DNA from: Oscillibacter sp. MSJ-31
GTDB taxonomy: Bacteria; Bacillota; Clostridia; Oscillospirales; Oscillospiraceae
Assembly: GCF_018918025.1 (NCBI RefSeq)
Contig: NZ_JAHLPT010000001.1
Location: 124,001 to 188,000, forward strand
Direction of reading: 5' to 3'
DNA length: 64,000 nucleotides
The notes under the pieces are model-generated. The model saw only the letters and a program-made list of their open reading frames with translations, did no database searches and was not told the origin of the DNA. The position numbers and the translations under genes were made by a program. Shown here in pieces: positions 27,182 through 35,183 of this stretch; positions within the stretch are counted from its first letter, which is position 1; every line of letters begins with the position of its first letter.

Positions 27182-27670
27182 TTAGATAAGCAGTATCGTG
27201 ACAAGGAGACTCAGGCTGAAGCAGAGCGTCGTCACGAGCCGGGTATCCCGCGCGCTTTGCCGCTCCCGCTCCGTGAGCGTACTGCGCAGCGCCTGCGCCG
27301 CCGCGCGCAGGGCGCGGAGCACCGCGTCCTCCTCCCCGCCGAGCGCGTCGGCAAGACCGGATAACACAGCCTGCTCCCGCTCGCCGAGCGGTGTCCGGGC
27401 GGCGGCCTCGCGCCAGCCGTCCGGCAGCGGCGTTCCGTTCTCCAGCTGCGCGAGCACGTCGGCGAAGAAGGCGTCGGCGTACTTCCCCGCGCCGCGCTGT
27501 CCGAGCAGCCGCGGCAGCGGCATGAGCGAGGCGCGTATCCCGCGCTCCAAGCCCCCCAATGCGGCGGAAAGCTCCCGCAGGGCGGCACGCTCCTGCCTCC
27601 GTGCGCCGAGCAGCGCATGGCATTGGAGCGCCGCGCCGCAGAGGATCAGGGCGGCTCCGAGCAGCTTCAT
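27182..27670 (-). CDS. spoIIIAB: stage III sporulation protein AB
   Basis: A 162-residue protein with hydrophobic N- and C-terminal segments flanking a helical region (ERGIRASLMPLPRLLG motif), similar to type II secretion GspF-like proteins. Its ATG overlaps the spoIIIAA stop (ATGA). Confidence 0.94.
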   Translation of the reverse strand: MKLLGAALILCGAALQCHALLGARRQERAALRELSAALGGLERGIRASLMPLPRLLGQRGAGKYADAFFADVLAQLENGTPLPDGWREAAARTPLGEREQAVLSGLADALGGEEDAVLRALRAAAQALRSTLTERERQSARDTRLVTTLCFSLSLLVTILLI

Positions 27671-28596
27671 GGCAGCAGCTCCTCCACGCGGTACCGCCGC
27701 TCCTCGCCCATGCCCTCGATGACGACGGCGCGCCGGAACACGCCGGAGTCGCGCAGCAGCGGCCAGAGCGGCTTTTGCCGCAGTTCGTCAAGGCCGGAGG
27801 CGTGCATCGTCGCGAGCAGCGCCGCGCCGCAGTTGGCGGCGTGCGCCATCGCCGCAATGTCCTCGGCCGCCGTGATCTCATCGACCGCGATGACCTGCGG
27901 GTTCATCGCCCGCAGCACCATGCCGATGCCCTGCGCCTTGGGGCAAAGCGTGAGCACGTCCGTGTGCGTCCCCAATGCCATCTGCGCCTCTCCTCCGGCG
28001 CAGACAGCGATCTCTCCGCGCTCGTCCACCACCGCGACGCGCAGCGCCGCGCGGTTCTCGCTTCCGAGCGAGAGCGTGCGGATGAGGTCGCGCAGAAGCG
28101 TCGTCTTGCCGCCGCCCGGCGGCGAGAGCAGGAGCGTGCTCCGGAAGGCTCCCGCGCAGAACAGGCTGTCTGCCGTCGGCTCGGCCAGGCCGATCCGCTC
28201 GGTGACGATGCGCAGCGAGAGCGAGGAAATATCTCGCAGGCTCGCGACCGCACCGTTCCGCAGCACAGCCGTGCCGCATACGCCGAGCCGAAAGCCGCCG
28301 TGCAGGCACAGAAATCCCTGCCGCAGCGTCTCCGCGCAGGCATAGCGCGAGTAGTCCGTCACCGCGTCCACCATCTGCGCGAGATCGCGCGGCGTCACGC
28401 GGCTGTCCGCGCCGAAGTACGGCAGCGTGACCTCGCCCTCGGGCAGCAGCGCGGCGGGGGGCTGTCCGGCACGCAGACGGAACTCCTCCGTGTATCGCTT
28501 GCGATGGTCCGGCATTTGCAGCGCCGCGCGTCGGAACCGGGGCGGCAGCAGCGCCGCCGCCTCCTCGCAGCGCGCAATGGCCCTGGCTTCGTTCAT
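27667..28596 (-). CDS. spoIIIAA: stage III sporulation protein AA (secretion-type ATPase)
   Basis: A 309-residue ATPase of the type II/IV secretion superfamily; Walker A is PPGGGKTT (159-166) and VIAVDEITAAEDIAAM carries the Walker B aspartate-glutamate. It is thought to energise the SpoIIIA complex. It is the first gene of the eight-gene operon AA to AH (28596 to 23966), with AAGGGGGAG before the ATG and a candidate sigma-E promoter just upstream. Confidence 0.96.
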   Translation of the reverse strand: MNEARAIARCEEAAALLPPRFRRAALQMPDHRKRYTEEFRLRAGQPPAALLPEGEVTLPYFGADSRVTPRDLAQMVDAVTDYSRYACAETLRQGFLCLHGGFRLGVCGTAVLRNGAVASLRDISSLSLRIVTERIGLAEPTADSLFCAGAFRSTLLLSPPGGGKTTLLRDLIRTLSLGSENRAALRVAVVDERGEIAVCAGGEAQMALGTHTDVLTLCPKAQGIGMVLRAMNPQVIAVDEITAAEDIAAMAHAANCGAALLATMHASGLDELRQKPLWPLLRDSGVFRRAVVIEGMGEERRYRVEELLP

Positions 28597-28626
28597 GCGC
28601 TCTCCCCCTTGTCCGTCAGATACCCC

Positions 28627-28655
28627 ACTCTATGCGAGGAGCGGACAGGTCATGC
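28627..28655 (-). promoter_or_regulatory. candidate sigma-E promoter of spoIIIA
   Basis: Minus strand GCATGAC (28649-28655), 14-base spacer, CATAGAGT (28627-28634). This resembles the sigma-E consensus (KMATAWW, 14 bases, CATACANT), with two mismatches in the -35 and one in the -10. SpoIIIA is sigma-E dependent in Bacillus, so the location fits. Confidence 0.4.
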
Positions 28656-28680
28656 CTGTTCGCCTGAAAAAATGCGGATG

Positions 28681-28711
28681 AAGAAAAAAGCGGCGGGAGC
28701 TCCCGCCGCTT
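28681..28711 (-). terminator. intrinsic terminator of the Cys-rich protein gene
   Basis: A perfect 24-base palindrome: the arm AAGCGGCGGGAG (28688-28699) and its complement (28700-28711), followed on the minus strand by TTTTTTCTT. Confidence 0.85.
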
Positions 28712-28725
28712 CGCGCTCGTAGCTT

Positions 28726-29580
28726 TTATTTGCCGCTGCAGCTGCAGCAGTTCGTCGGCGTATCCGCGCCGCACTCCGCGATGCCGGCGGGGAAGAAATC
28801 GTCCACCGGGAAGCTGACGCTCTCGAACATCTCGCAGGGATCGTCGCAGGAGCTGCACGAAATGCTGCCGACCGGCTGGCAGCTGCCGCTCGGGATGCAG
28901 TAGTCGAACACCGGAATGAGCAGCTGCGTGCCGCGCTCGAGCCGCACGATGGAGAACTGTCCGATGGAGATGCACACGCGCCTGGTCTGCGGCTCGAAGA
29001 GAATGGGCTCGTCGAAGGCTTCGGCAATGCCCGCGGGCACGCCCGTGACCGCTGTGCAGTCGCAGCAGTTCCCGCAGGAGCAGTCGACAATGCGCGCGCA
29101 CAGCAGCAGCGGGTCGACGGCAGAGACCACGGCGGTCGGCAGGTTTGCCGTGAGGTCGATGGGATAGTCCGCGCCGCCGGGCACGGGATACGAGGAGAAT
29201 ACCTTCGCGCGGCTCTCGCCGCCGAAGAGCATCACGCGCTTATCGAAGGTCGCAAGGCCCTCGATCTCCGTCGCGCGCATCCCGTTGTTCACCGCCTGCA
29301 GGATCACGCGGTAGTAAAAGCGCATATCGACCGTGAAGAAGCCGCGGTTGAAGCTCACCGGCTCCACATCCACACCGACGTGCAGCAGCTCCACGCGGCC
29401 GCCGCGGATGCTCTGCGAGGCGTCGATGACGCTTTGGGCCGTCGCCGTGGGGTAAAAGGTCAGGTCCTCGATGCAGTCCTTATCCTTGCAGGATGAGAAG
29501 ATCTTTTTCGTATGGATACAGACCGCTTCGCGCACGCCGTTAGCGCTCGTGATCGGGCCTGCGGTCACTTTTTCAGCCAT
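28726..29580 (-). CDS. cysteine-rich protein of unknown function, candidate spore coat protein
   Basis: A 284-residue protein with 19 cysteines. They cluster in CIHTKKIFSSCKDKDC (residues about 21-36), in CSCGNCCDC in the second half and in the last 60 residues (CSSCDDPC, CCSCSGK tail). There is no signal peptide or membrane segment. Between the clusters are beta-rich segments (VELLHVGVDVEPVSFNRGFFTVDM). I know similar proteins only as conserved hypotheticals of Clostridia. The upstream sequence fits a sigma-K promoter, which together with the cysteine content suggests a late mother-cell coat or crust component; this is inference. It has its own terminator and an AGGAGG ribosome binding site. 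Confidence 0.72.
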   Translation of the reverse strand: MAEKVTAGPITSANGVREAVCIHTKKIFSSCKDKDCIEDLTFYPTATAQSVIDASQSIRGGRVELLHVGVDVEPVSFNRGFFTVDMRFYYRVILQAVNNGMRATEIEGLATFDKRVMLFGGESRAKVFSSYPVPGGADYPIDLTANLPTAVVSAVDPLLLCARIVDCSCGNCCDCTAVTGVPAGIAEAFDEPILFEPQTRRVCISIGQFSIVRLERGTQLLIPVFDYCIPSGSCQPVGSISCSSCDDPCEMFESVSFPVDDFFPAGIAECGADTPTNCCSCSGK

Positions 29581-29632
29581 GGAAATACCTCCTGATCTAA
29601 GTACTGATGAAAGATTGGCTTTCTTTCAGTCC

Positions 29633-29658
29633 AGTCTATGCCGAGCGGCGGGAATGGT
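29633..29658 (-). promoter_or_regulatory. candidate sigma-K promoter of the Cys-rich gene
   Basis: Minus strand: AC (29657-29658), 16-base spacer, CATAGACT (29633-29640), against the sigma-K pattern AC-N16-CATANNNTA. The final A is not matched. Confidence 0.4.
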
Positions 29659-29669
29659 GAAAAATCCAC

Positions 29670-29698
29670 TATACAAATTTAAGGAAACGCGCTATAAT
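29670..29698 (+). promoter_or_regulatory. sigma-A promoter of the DUF4364 gene
   Basis: -35 TATACA (29670-29675), 17-base spacer, consensus -10 TATAAT (29693-29698), about 31 bases upstream of the start codon. Confidence 0.7.
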
Positions 29699-29728
29699 AA
29701 GGAAAATATCGGACAGGAGGGCTGCCCT

Positions 29729-30274
29729 ATGGCGCGCATGGGCTTCATTCAGGATAAGCTCGAGATCAAATTTCTTCTTCTCTACATCGCCTCACGGCTC
29801 ATCGAGCCGGTGCCGTTTGAGGCCATGCAGGAGCTTGCGATGATCGACGACGGCGTGGACTTCTTCGATTTCTCCGAGTGCATGAATGACCTCGTCACCT
29901 CTGGGCACCTCACGCTCTCGGAGGACGGGCTCTATGCCATCACGGAGAAGGGCCTGCGCAACGGGCAGATCTGCGAATCGAGCCTTCCCTACTCCGTGCG
30001 CCTCGCGGCGGACAAGAACATCACCGTGTTCAATCAGAAGCTGCGCCGCCGCGCACAGATCCGATCCGAGATCACGCCGCGCCCCAACGGCACCTACACC
30101 GTCTCCCTCGCCTTCTGCGACGAGCAGGACAGCCCGCTTTTGAAAATGGAGCTGATGGTACCTAAGGAGGTCATGGCAAAGGACCTTGCCGACCGCTTCC
30201 GGAAGAACACCGAGCAGCTTTACGCGAGCGTGATCAATGCGCTCTTTGAAGCACCAAGGGAGAAAAAGGAATAA
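29729..30274 (+). CDS. DUF4364 family protein
   Basis: A 181-residue protein matching the DUF4364 family, common in Clostridia and without an assigned function. The first 80 residues (KLEIKFLLLYIASRLIEPVPFEAMQELAM, then LVTSGHLTLSEDGLYAITEKG) look like a winged helix, so a DNA-binding role is plausible but unproven. The start at 29729 has AGGAGGG upstream. It is a single-gene plus-strand unit, divergent from the Cys-rich gene and closed by the hairpin at 30282-30309. Confidence 0.88.
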   Translation: MARMGFIQDKLEIKFLLLYIASRLIEPVPFEAMQELAMIDDGVDFFDFSECMNDLVTSGHLTLSEDGLYAITEKGLRNGQICESSLPYSVRLAADKNITVFNQKLRRRAQIRSEITPRPNGTYTVSLAFCDEQDSPLLKMELMVPKEVMAKDLADRFRKNTEQLYASVINALFEAPREKKE

Positions 30275-30281
30275 GGATGGA

Positions 30282-30309
30282 AAAAGGAGGACGCTGCCGT
30301 CCTCCTTTT
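30282..30309. terminator. bidirectional terminator between the DUF4364 and HAD-like genes
   Basis: AAAAGGAGGAC (30282-30292) pairs with GTCCTCCTTTT (30299-30309) around a six-base loop; T-runs lie on both sides. It serves the two converging transcripts. Confidence 0.85.
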
Positions 30310-30322
30310 CTCGTATGCCGTT

Positions 30323-30769
30323 TTATTCCAGCCTGAGCCAGTCCTCGTAGTGCGGCAGCTCGTAGTCGGCGAGGGCGCACATCTGCCGCCACTCGTCCTC
30401 CTCCGCTGCGCCGCCGACGGCGACCGCGCGGAAGCCCGCTGCCTTCGCCGACTCCACGAGCGCGAGCGTACCGGTAAAGACCACGGTATCCGCCTTCTGC
30501 GACCGCAGCCGCCGCATGGCCTTTTCCAGCATCGTCCCGCTGCAAACGGCGCAGCCTGCCTCGCGCTCAGTCAAAAGACCGCGGAAGTCTCCCTCGATCC
30601 CCGCCGAACGCAGCAGCGCCTGCGCTTCGGTGCGGTCGAGCGCCGTGACGGCGTAGAGCCACACGCTCTCCATCTTCAGAATGGAGAGCACCTTGTCCGC
30701 GCCCGGGCGCAGGGTACCGCCGTCCAGCAGGGCGTCGGGCAGAGTAAAGATCGCGCTTTGCAAACGCAT
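30323..30769 (-). CDS. degenerate HAD-like protein (catalytic aspartates absent)
   Basis: A 148-residue protein with the outline of a small HAD phosphatase: a hydrophobic start aligning with the IFDxDGTLxD motif and a C-terminal SAKAAGFRAVAVGGA segment like motif IV and its following strand. The nucleophile and the second aspartate of motif I are T9 and P11 (AIFTLPDALLD), and the motif IV aspartates are also lost. It is shorter than the usual 210-230 residues, with little cap domain. Phosphatase activity is unlikely. It is the last gene of the hprK-murB-rapZ-whiA-dnaE run, 18 bases after dnaE. Confidence 0.7.
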   Translation of the reverse strand: MRLQSAIFTLPDALLDGGTLRPGADKVLSILKMESVWLYAVTALDRTEAQALLRSAGIEGDFRGLLTEREAGCAVCSGTMLEKAMRRLRSQKADTVVFTGTLALVESAKAAGFRAVAVGGAAEEDEWRQMCALADYELPHYEDWLRLE

Positions 30770-30787
30770 AACGTATTCGTCTCCTTT

Positions 30788-33700
30788 TTATTTCAGCACA
30801 ACATTCTCATCGCCGAGCAACTCGCGCATTGCGCGGACAAAGGCGGGATGCAGCGCCGCGGTCGTGCCGATGAGCTTGCCGCTGTCGATGAGCCGGATAC
30901 GCACCGGCTCCTTGCCCTCAAAGAGATAGGCGATGCGGCGGAACTGCGTCATTTCATGGCTGTCCATCGACGGCAGGCGCAGATAAAGCGTCTGCCGCTT
31001 CTCCCCCGCCGCTCCTGCGGACACATCGGCTGCGCTGTCGTCGAGCGGTCGCGCCGAATCGCACATGAGCTGCGGGGCCTTCTCGTCGCGCACGCTCAGG
31101 CGGCCTGAAGCAAGGATAGTCTGCCCCTCCTTGAGGTAGCTGCCGCTCGTCTCCAGCGTGCGGGCGAAGCAGAGCATTTCCATCGCGCCCGTGCTGTCCT
31201 CGATCGTGACGTAGGCCATGAGCGTATTGCTGCGCGTCGTTTTGACCTTGCTCGAGGTCACGACGCCCGCAATGCTCAGCTTCTGACCGTCGGCAAAGCT
31301 CGTCGGTCCGGCCTCCTGCGCAAAATCCTCCAGAATGCGGCCAATCGGCGCGGCGCCGAGCCGACGGGCCAGCTCCCGGTAGGCGTCCATCGGGTGACCG
31401 GAGAGATAGAGACCGGTGGTCTCCTTCTCCATCGCCATCCGCTCCTGCGCGGAAAATTCCGGAATGTCCGGCAGATGCAGCGGCTCACGCTGCGCGCTTC
31501 CGCCGCCCATGCCGAAGAAGTCCATCTGCCCCTCGATGTTCACGCGGTTGCCGTTCGAGATGCCGTCCATGACCTTTTCGTAGACGGCGATGAGCTGCGA
31601 GCGATGCACGCCCATCGAATCGAACGCGCCCGCGCGGATAAGGTTCTCCACCGCGCGCTTGTTCATGTCGTTCCCGTCCATGCGATAGCAGAAATCCTGA
31701 AAATCCGCAAAGGGACCGTTGACCTCGCGCTCGCGCATCATGCGGGCGATCAGGCCGCGGCCGATGTTCTTGATGGCGACAAGACCGAAGCGGATGCCCT
31801 CCGGTTCGACCGTAAAGCGGTCATCCGACCGGTTGACGTCCGGCGGCAGGAGCGCGATGGCGCACTCGCGGCACTCGCCGATGTATTCCGCGATCTTCTC
31901 ACTGCTGTCCAGTACGCTCGTGAGCAGCGCCGCCATATATTCCTTCGGAAAATGGCACTTGAAATACGCCGTCTGGTACGCGATGACCGCGTAGGCCGCG
32001 GCGTGCGCCTTGTTGAAGGCGTAGTTTGCGAAGGCGTAGATATCGTCGTAGATCGCCTGCGCGGCGCTCTCGCTGATCCCGTTCGCGATGCAGCCCTTGA
32101 TGCCCCGACTCGGGTCGCCGTGCAGGAACGCGCCGCGCTCCTTTTCAATGTCCTTGACCTTTTTCTTGCTCATGGCGCGGCGGAGCATATCCGCCTGACC
32201 GAGCGTGTAGCCGGCAAGCTGCTGGAAGATCTGAATGACCTGCTCCTGATAGACGATGCAGCCGTAGGTGATCGACAGGATCGGCTCGAGCTGCGGAATG
32301 AGGTATGTCACCTTGCTCGGATCGTGCTTGCAGGCGATGAACTTCGGAATGGAGTCCATCGGGCCGGGGCGGTAGAGCGCGATAAGAGCCGTGATATCCT
32401 CAATGTTCTGCGGCTTGAGACTGACGCACACGCCCGTCATGCCGCTCGATTCGAGCTGAAAGACGCCCGAAGTCTTGCCAGCGGCGAGCATTTCATAGGT
32501 CTCGGGATCGTTCTCCGGGATGTCCGCCAGCTTGAAGCCGGGCTGCGTTTTCTGCACGGTCTTGACCGCATCGTCGAGCACCGTCAGATTGCGCAGGCCG
32601 AGGAAGTCCATTTTGAGAAGGCCCAACTCCTCGAGCGTCGTCATCACATACTGGCAGACCACCGCGTCGTCGTTCGTCGCCAGCGGGACGTAATCGACCA
32701 CGGGGCGCTTGGTGATGACCACGCCCGCGGCGTGCGTCGAGGCGTGGCGCGGCATCCCCTCAAGGGCGCGCGCCGTGTCGATGAGCTTTTTCACCTGCTC
32801 GTCGTTCTCGTACTTTTCGCGCAGCTCGCGCGAGAGCTTGAGCGCGTCGTCGAGCGTGATGTGCAGATTTCCCGGCCCGCTGGGTACGAGCTTGGCGATC
32901 ACATCGCAGTCGGCGTAGGTCATATTCAGCGCGCGGCCCACGTCGCGGATCGCGCCGCGCGCCGCCATCGTGCCGAAGGTCACGATCTGCGCCACATGGT
33001 CGTCGCCGTACTTGCGGCGGACGTAGTCCACGACCTCGCCGCGGCGGGTATCGCCGAAGTCCATGTCGATATCGGGCATGGACACGCGCTCGGGATTGAG
33101 AAAGCGCTCGAAGAAAAGACCGTACTTCATCGGCTCGATGTCCGTGATGTGCAGACAGTAGCTCACGATGCTGCCCGCCGCGCTGCCGCGTCCCGGGCCG
33201 ACGGGGATGCCGACGCTCTTGGCGTAGCGCACAAAGTCGGAGACGATGAGAAAATAATCGACGAAGCCCATCTTCTCGATCATGTTTTCCTCGTATTCCA
33301 GCTGCGCCTTCTGCTTTTCCGTCCCCTCGCCGTAGCGCTCGGCAAAGCCGTCCGCGCAGAGCTTTTTGAAATAGGTCAGCGAGGTGTAGCCCTCCGGCAC
33401 CTTGAATTCCGGCAGGTGGTACTTGCCGAAGGTGAACTCCAAATTGCACATCTCCGCGATCTTCCCCGTGTTCTCGATCGCGCCGGGGTACTGGGCGAAA
33501 AGCGCCTCCATCTCCTCCGTCGAGCGGAGGTAGAAGTTCTGCGGCTCGTAGCGCATCCGGTTCTCGTCGTCCACGGTCTTGCCCGTCTGGATGCACAGCA
33601 GCACATCGTGCGCGTAGGCGTCCGCCTTCGTAAGGTAGTGCGCGTCGTTCGTGCACACGAGCGGCAGGCCGGTCTCCTCATGGATGCGCAGCAAGCCCTT

Positions 33701-34258
33701 GTTTACGACCGCCTGCTCGCGGATGCCGTGGTTCTGAAGCTCAAGATAGAAGCGGTCGGGGCCAAATATCTCCGAGAGTGTCAAGGCATATGCCTTTGCA
33801 TTGTCGTACTCGCCGTTGCGCAGCCGGCGGGGGATCTCGCCAGCAAGACACGCCGAGAGCGCAATAAGTCCCTTGGCGTGCGCGCGCAGCAGCTCAAGGT
33901 CGATGCGGGGCTTGATGTAGAAGCCCTCGGTAAACGCCTTGGAGACCATGTAGGAGAGGTTGCGGTAGCCCTCCTCGTTCTCGCACAGAAGAACGAGGTG
34001 GCGCGCCTCGGCGTCAAACTCGTGCTGCTTGTCAAAGCGCGTGCGGGGCGCGACATAGACCTCGCAGCCGATGACGGGCTTGACGCCCTCGGCCTTGCAC
34101 GCGCGGTAGAAGTCGATCGCGCCGTACATCACGCCGTGGTCGGTCACGGCGACCGCCGTCTGCCCCAGCTCGCGGACGCGCTTGGCCAGCCCCTTGATGC
34201 GGCACGCGCCGTCAAGAAGGCTGTATTCCGTATGAACGTGCAGATGTGCAAACGGCAT
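30788..34258 (-). CDS. dnaE: DNA polymerase III alpha subunit DnaE
   Basis: A 1156-residue replicative polymerase of the DnaE type. It has an N-terminal PHP domain (HLHVHTEYSLLDG), the polymerase core with the catalytic aspartates D396 and D398 in MPDIDMDFGD, and a C-terminal OB-fold region (LSIAGVVTSSKVKTTRSNTLMAYVTIED). It coexists with polC in this window. In Firmicutes with both, PolC is the main elongation enzyme and DnaE extends primers on the lagging strand. It follows whiA by 15 bases, behind GAGAGGA. Confidence 0.97.
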   Translation of the reverse strand: MPFAHLHVHTEYSLLDGACRIKGLAKRVRELGQTAVAVTDHGVMYGAIDFYRACKAEGVKPVIGCEVYVAPRTRFDKQHEFDAEARHLVLLCENEEGYRNLSYMVSKAFTEGFYIKPRIDLELLRAHAKGLIALSACLAGEIPRRLRNGEYDNAKAYALTLSEIFGPDRFYLELQNHGIREQAVVNKGLLRIHEETGLPLVCTNDAHYLTKADAYAHDVLLCIQTGKTVDDENRMRYEPQNFYLRSTEEMEALFAQYPGAIENTGKIAEMCNLEFTFGKYHLPEFKVPEGYTSLTYFKKLCADGFAERYGEGTEKQKAQLEYEENMIEKMGFVDYFLIVSDFVRYAKSVGIPVGPGRGSAAGSIVSYCLHITDIEPMKYGLFFERFLNPERVSMPDIDMDFGDTRRGEVVDYVRRKYGDDHVAQIVTFGTMAARGAIRDVGRALNMTYADCDVIAKLVPSGPGNLHITLDDALKLSRELREKYENDEQVKKLIDTARALEGMPRHASTHAAGVVITKRPVVDYVPLATNDDAVVCQYVMTTLEELGLLKMDFLGLRNLTVLDDAVKTVQKTQPGFKLADIPENDPETYEMLAAGKTSGVFQLESSGMTGVCVSLKPQNIEDITALIALYRPGPMDSIPKFIACKHDPSKVTYLIPQLEPILSITYGCIVYQEQVIQIFQQLAGYTLGQADMLRRAMSKKKVKDIEKERGAFLHGDPSRGIKGCIANGISESAAQAIYDDIYAFANYAFNKAHAAAYAVIAYQTAYFKCHFPKEYMAALLTSVLDSSEKIAEYIGECRECAIALLPPDVNRSDDRFTVEPEGIRFGLVAIKNIGRGLIARMMREREVNGPFADFQDFCYRMDGNDMNKRAVENLIRAGAFDSMGVHRSQLIAVYEKVMDGISNGNRVNIEGQMDFFGMGGGSAQREPLHLPDIPEFSAQERMAMEKETTGLYLSGHPMDAYRELARRLGAAPIGRILEDFAQEAGPTSFADGQKLSIAGVVTSSKVKTTRSNTLMAYVTIEDSTGAMEMLCFARTLETSGSYLKEGQTILASGRLSVRDEKAPQLMCDSARPLDDSAADVSAGAAGEKRQTLYLRLPSMDSHEMTQFRRIAYLFEGKEPVRIRLIDSGKLIGTTAALHPAFVRAMRELLGDENVVLK

Positions 34259-34273
34259 GATGCTTTCCTCTCT

Positions 34274-35170
34274 TTATGCTTTCTCTTTGCCCGCAAGCTC
34301 CATGAGCTTGCGCATCCGGTGGTTGAGGCAGGATTTTGTCAGCGGCGGGTCGAAGGTCCCCGCCAGCTCGCTGAGCGACAGCTCCGGCTGCAAAAGCCGA
34401 GCGACCGCGACCTCCTGCAGCTTGACCGGCAGCGTGGCGACGATGCCCGCGTCGGTCAGGCGCGTGAGCGCCTCGACCTGCTCGCGCGAGGCGGCGACCG
34501 CCTTGTCCACATTCGCCGCGTCGCAGTTGACACGGCGGTTGACCGTGTTGCGCATTTCCTTTTCGACCTTTGCGGCCATGACCTCCATCGCCGCGGCGGG
34601 CGCGCCGATGCGCGTGAGCAGCTCCTCAATGTGGTCGCTCTGCTTGAAATAGGTCACGCCGTTGCCCTGCCGCTGCACGTTTTTCGGCTCATAGCCCATG
34701 TCGCGCAGCAGCGCCTCGACCTCGCGCCCCGCCTGCAAATGCGGCGTGGCAAGCTCAAGATGGTAGCGCTTGAGCGGATCGGTCACGCTGCCGCCCGCAA
34801 GAAAGGCCCCGCGCAGGAACGACGCGCGGCAGCACTCCTCCTCCAGCAGCGCGAAGTTGACGTGCAGCGCGTAGTGCTGGTCGGGATCGTAGCCGAGCGC
34901 TTCTAAAATGACGGCGAGCTTCTGCCCGTCCGTGATGCGGAAAATGCTTTTGCTGCCGCTCTCCTGCGCGTCGAAGCGAACGCCGAACGCCTTCTGAAAG
35001 AGCTTCGGCAGCCGTGCGGCAAAGTCCTCGCTCTCGGTGACGATGCGCACCTCGGTCGGGGAAAAGCTGCCCGCGTAGAGCAGCACACCGTAGGCTTCGG
35101 CGCGCGCGCAGCAGCGCCGCGTGAGCGGCACGCGGCACAGCTCCGCCTTGGCGTCGGAGGAAAAGGACAT
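34274..35170 (-). CDS. whiA: sporulation/cell-division regulator WhiA
   Basis: A 298-residue protein: an N-terminal LAGLIDADG-like domain (LRGAFLAGGSVTDP motif at about residues 118-131) and a C-terminal helix-turn-helix (LSELAGTFDPPLTKSCLNHRMRKL). It lies 13 bases from rapZ. The yvcK/glmR gene that normally separates these two is missing. Confidence 0.96.
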   Translation of the reverse strand: MSFSSDAKAELCRVPLTRRCCARAEAYGVLLYAGSFSPTEVRIVTESEDFAARLPKLFQKAFGVRFDAQESGSKSIFRITDGQKLAVILEALGYDPDQHYALHVNFALLEEECCRASFLRGAFLAGGSVTDPLKRYHLELATPHLQAGREVEALLRDMGYEPKNVQRQGNGVTYFKQSDHIEELLTRIGAPAAAMEVMAAKVEKEMRNTVNRRVNCDAANVDKAVAASREQVEALTRLTDAGIVATLPVKLQEVAVARLLQPELSLSELAGTFDPPLTKSCLNHRMRKLMELAGKEKA

Positions 35171-35183
35171 GGGCGTTCTCCTT

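Noticed and set aside
31394-34906. A 1170-codon open frame on the plus strand opposite dnaE and whiA
   Set aside because: Same reason: an antisense frame kept open by GC-rich third positions, with no recognisable domains.
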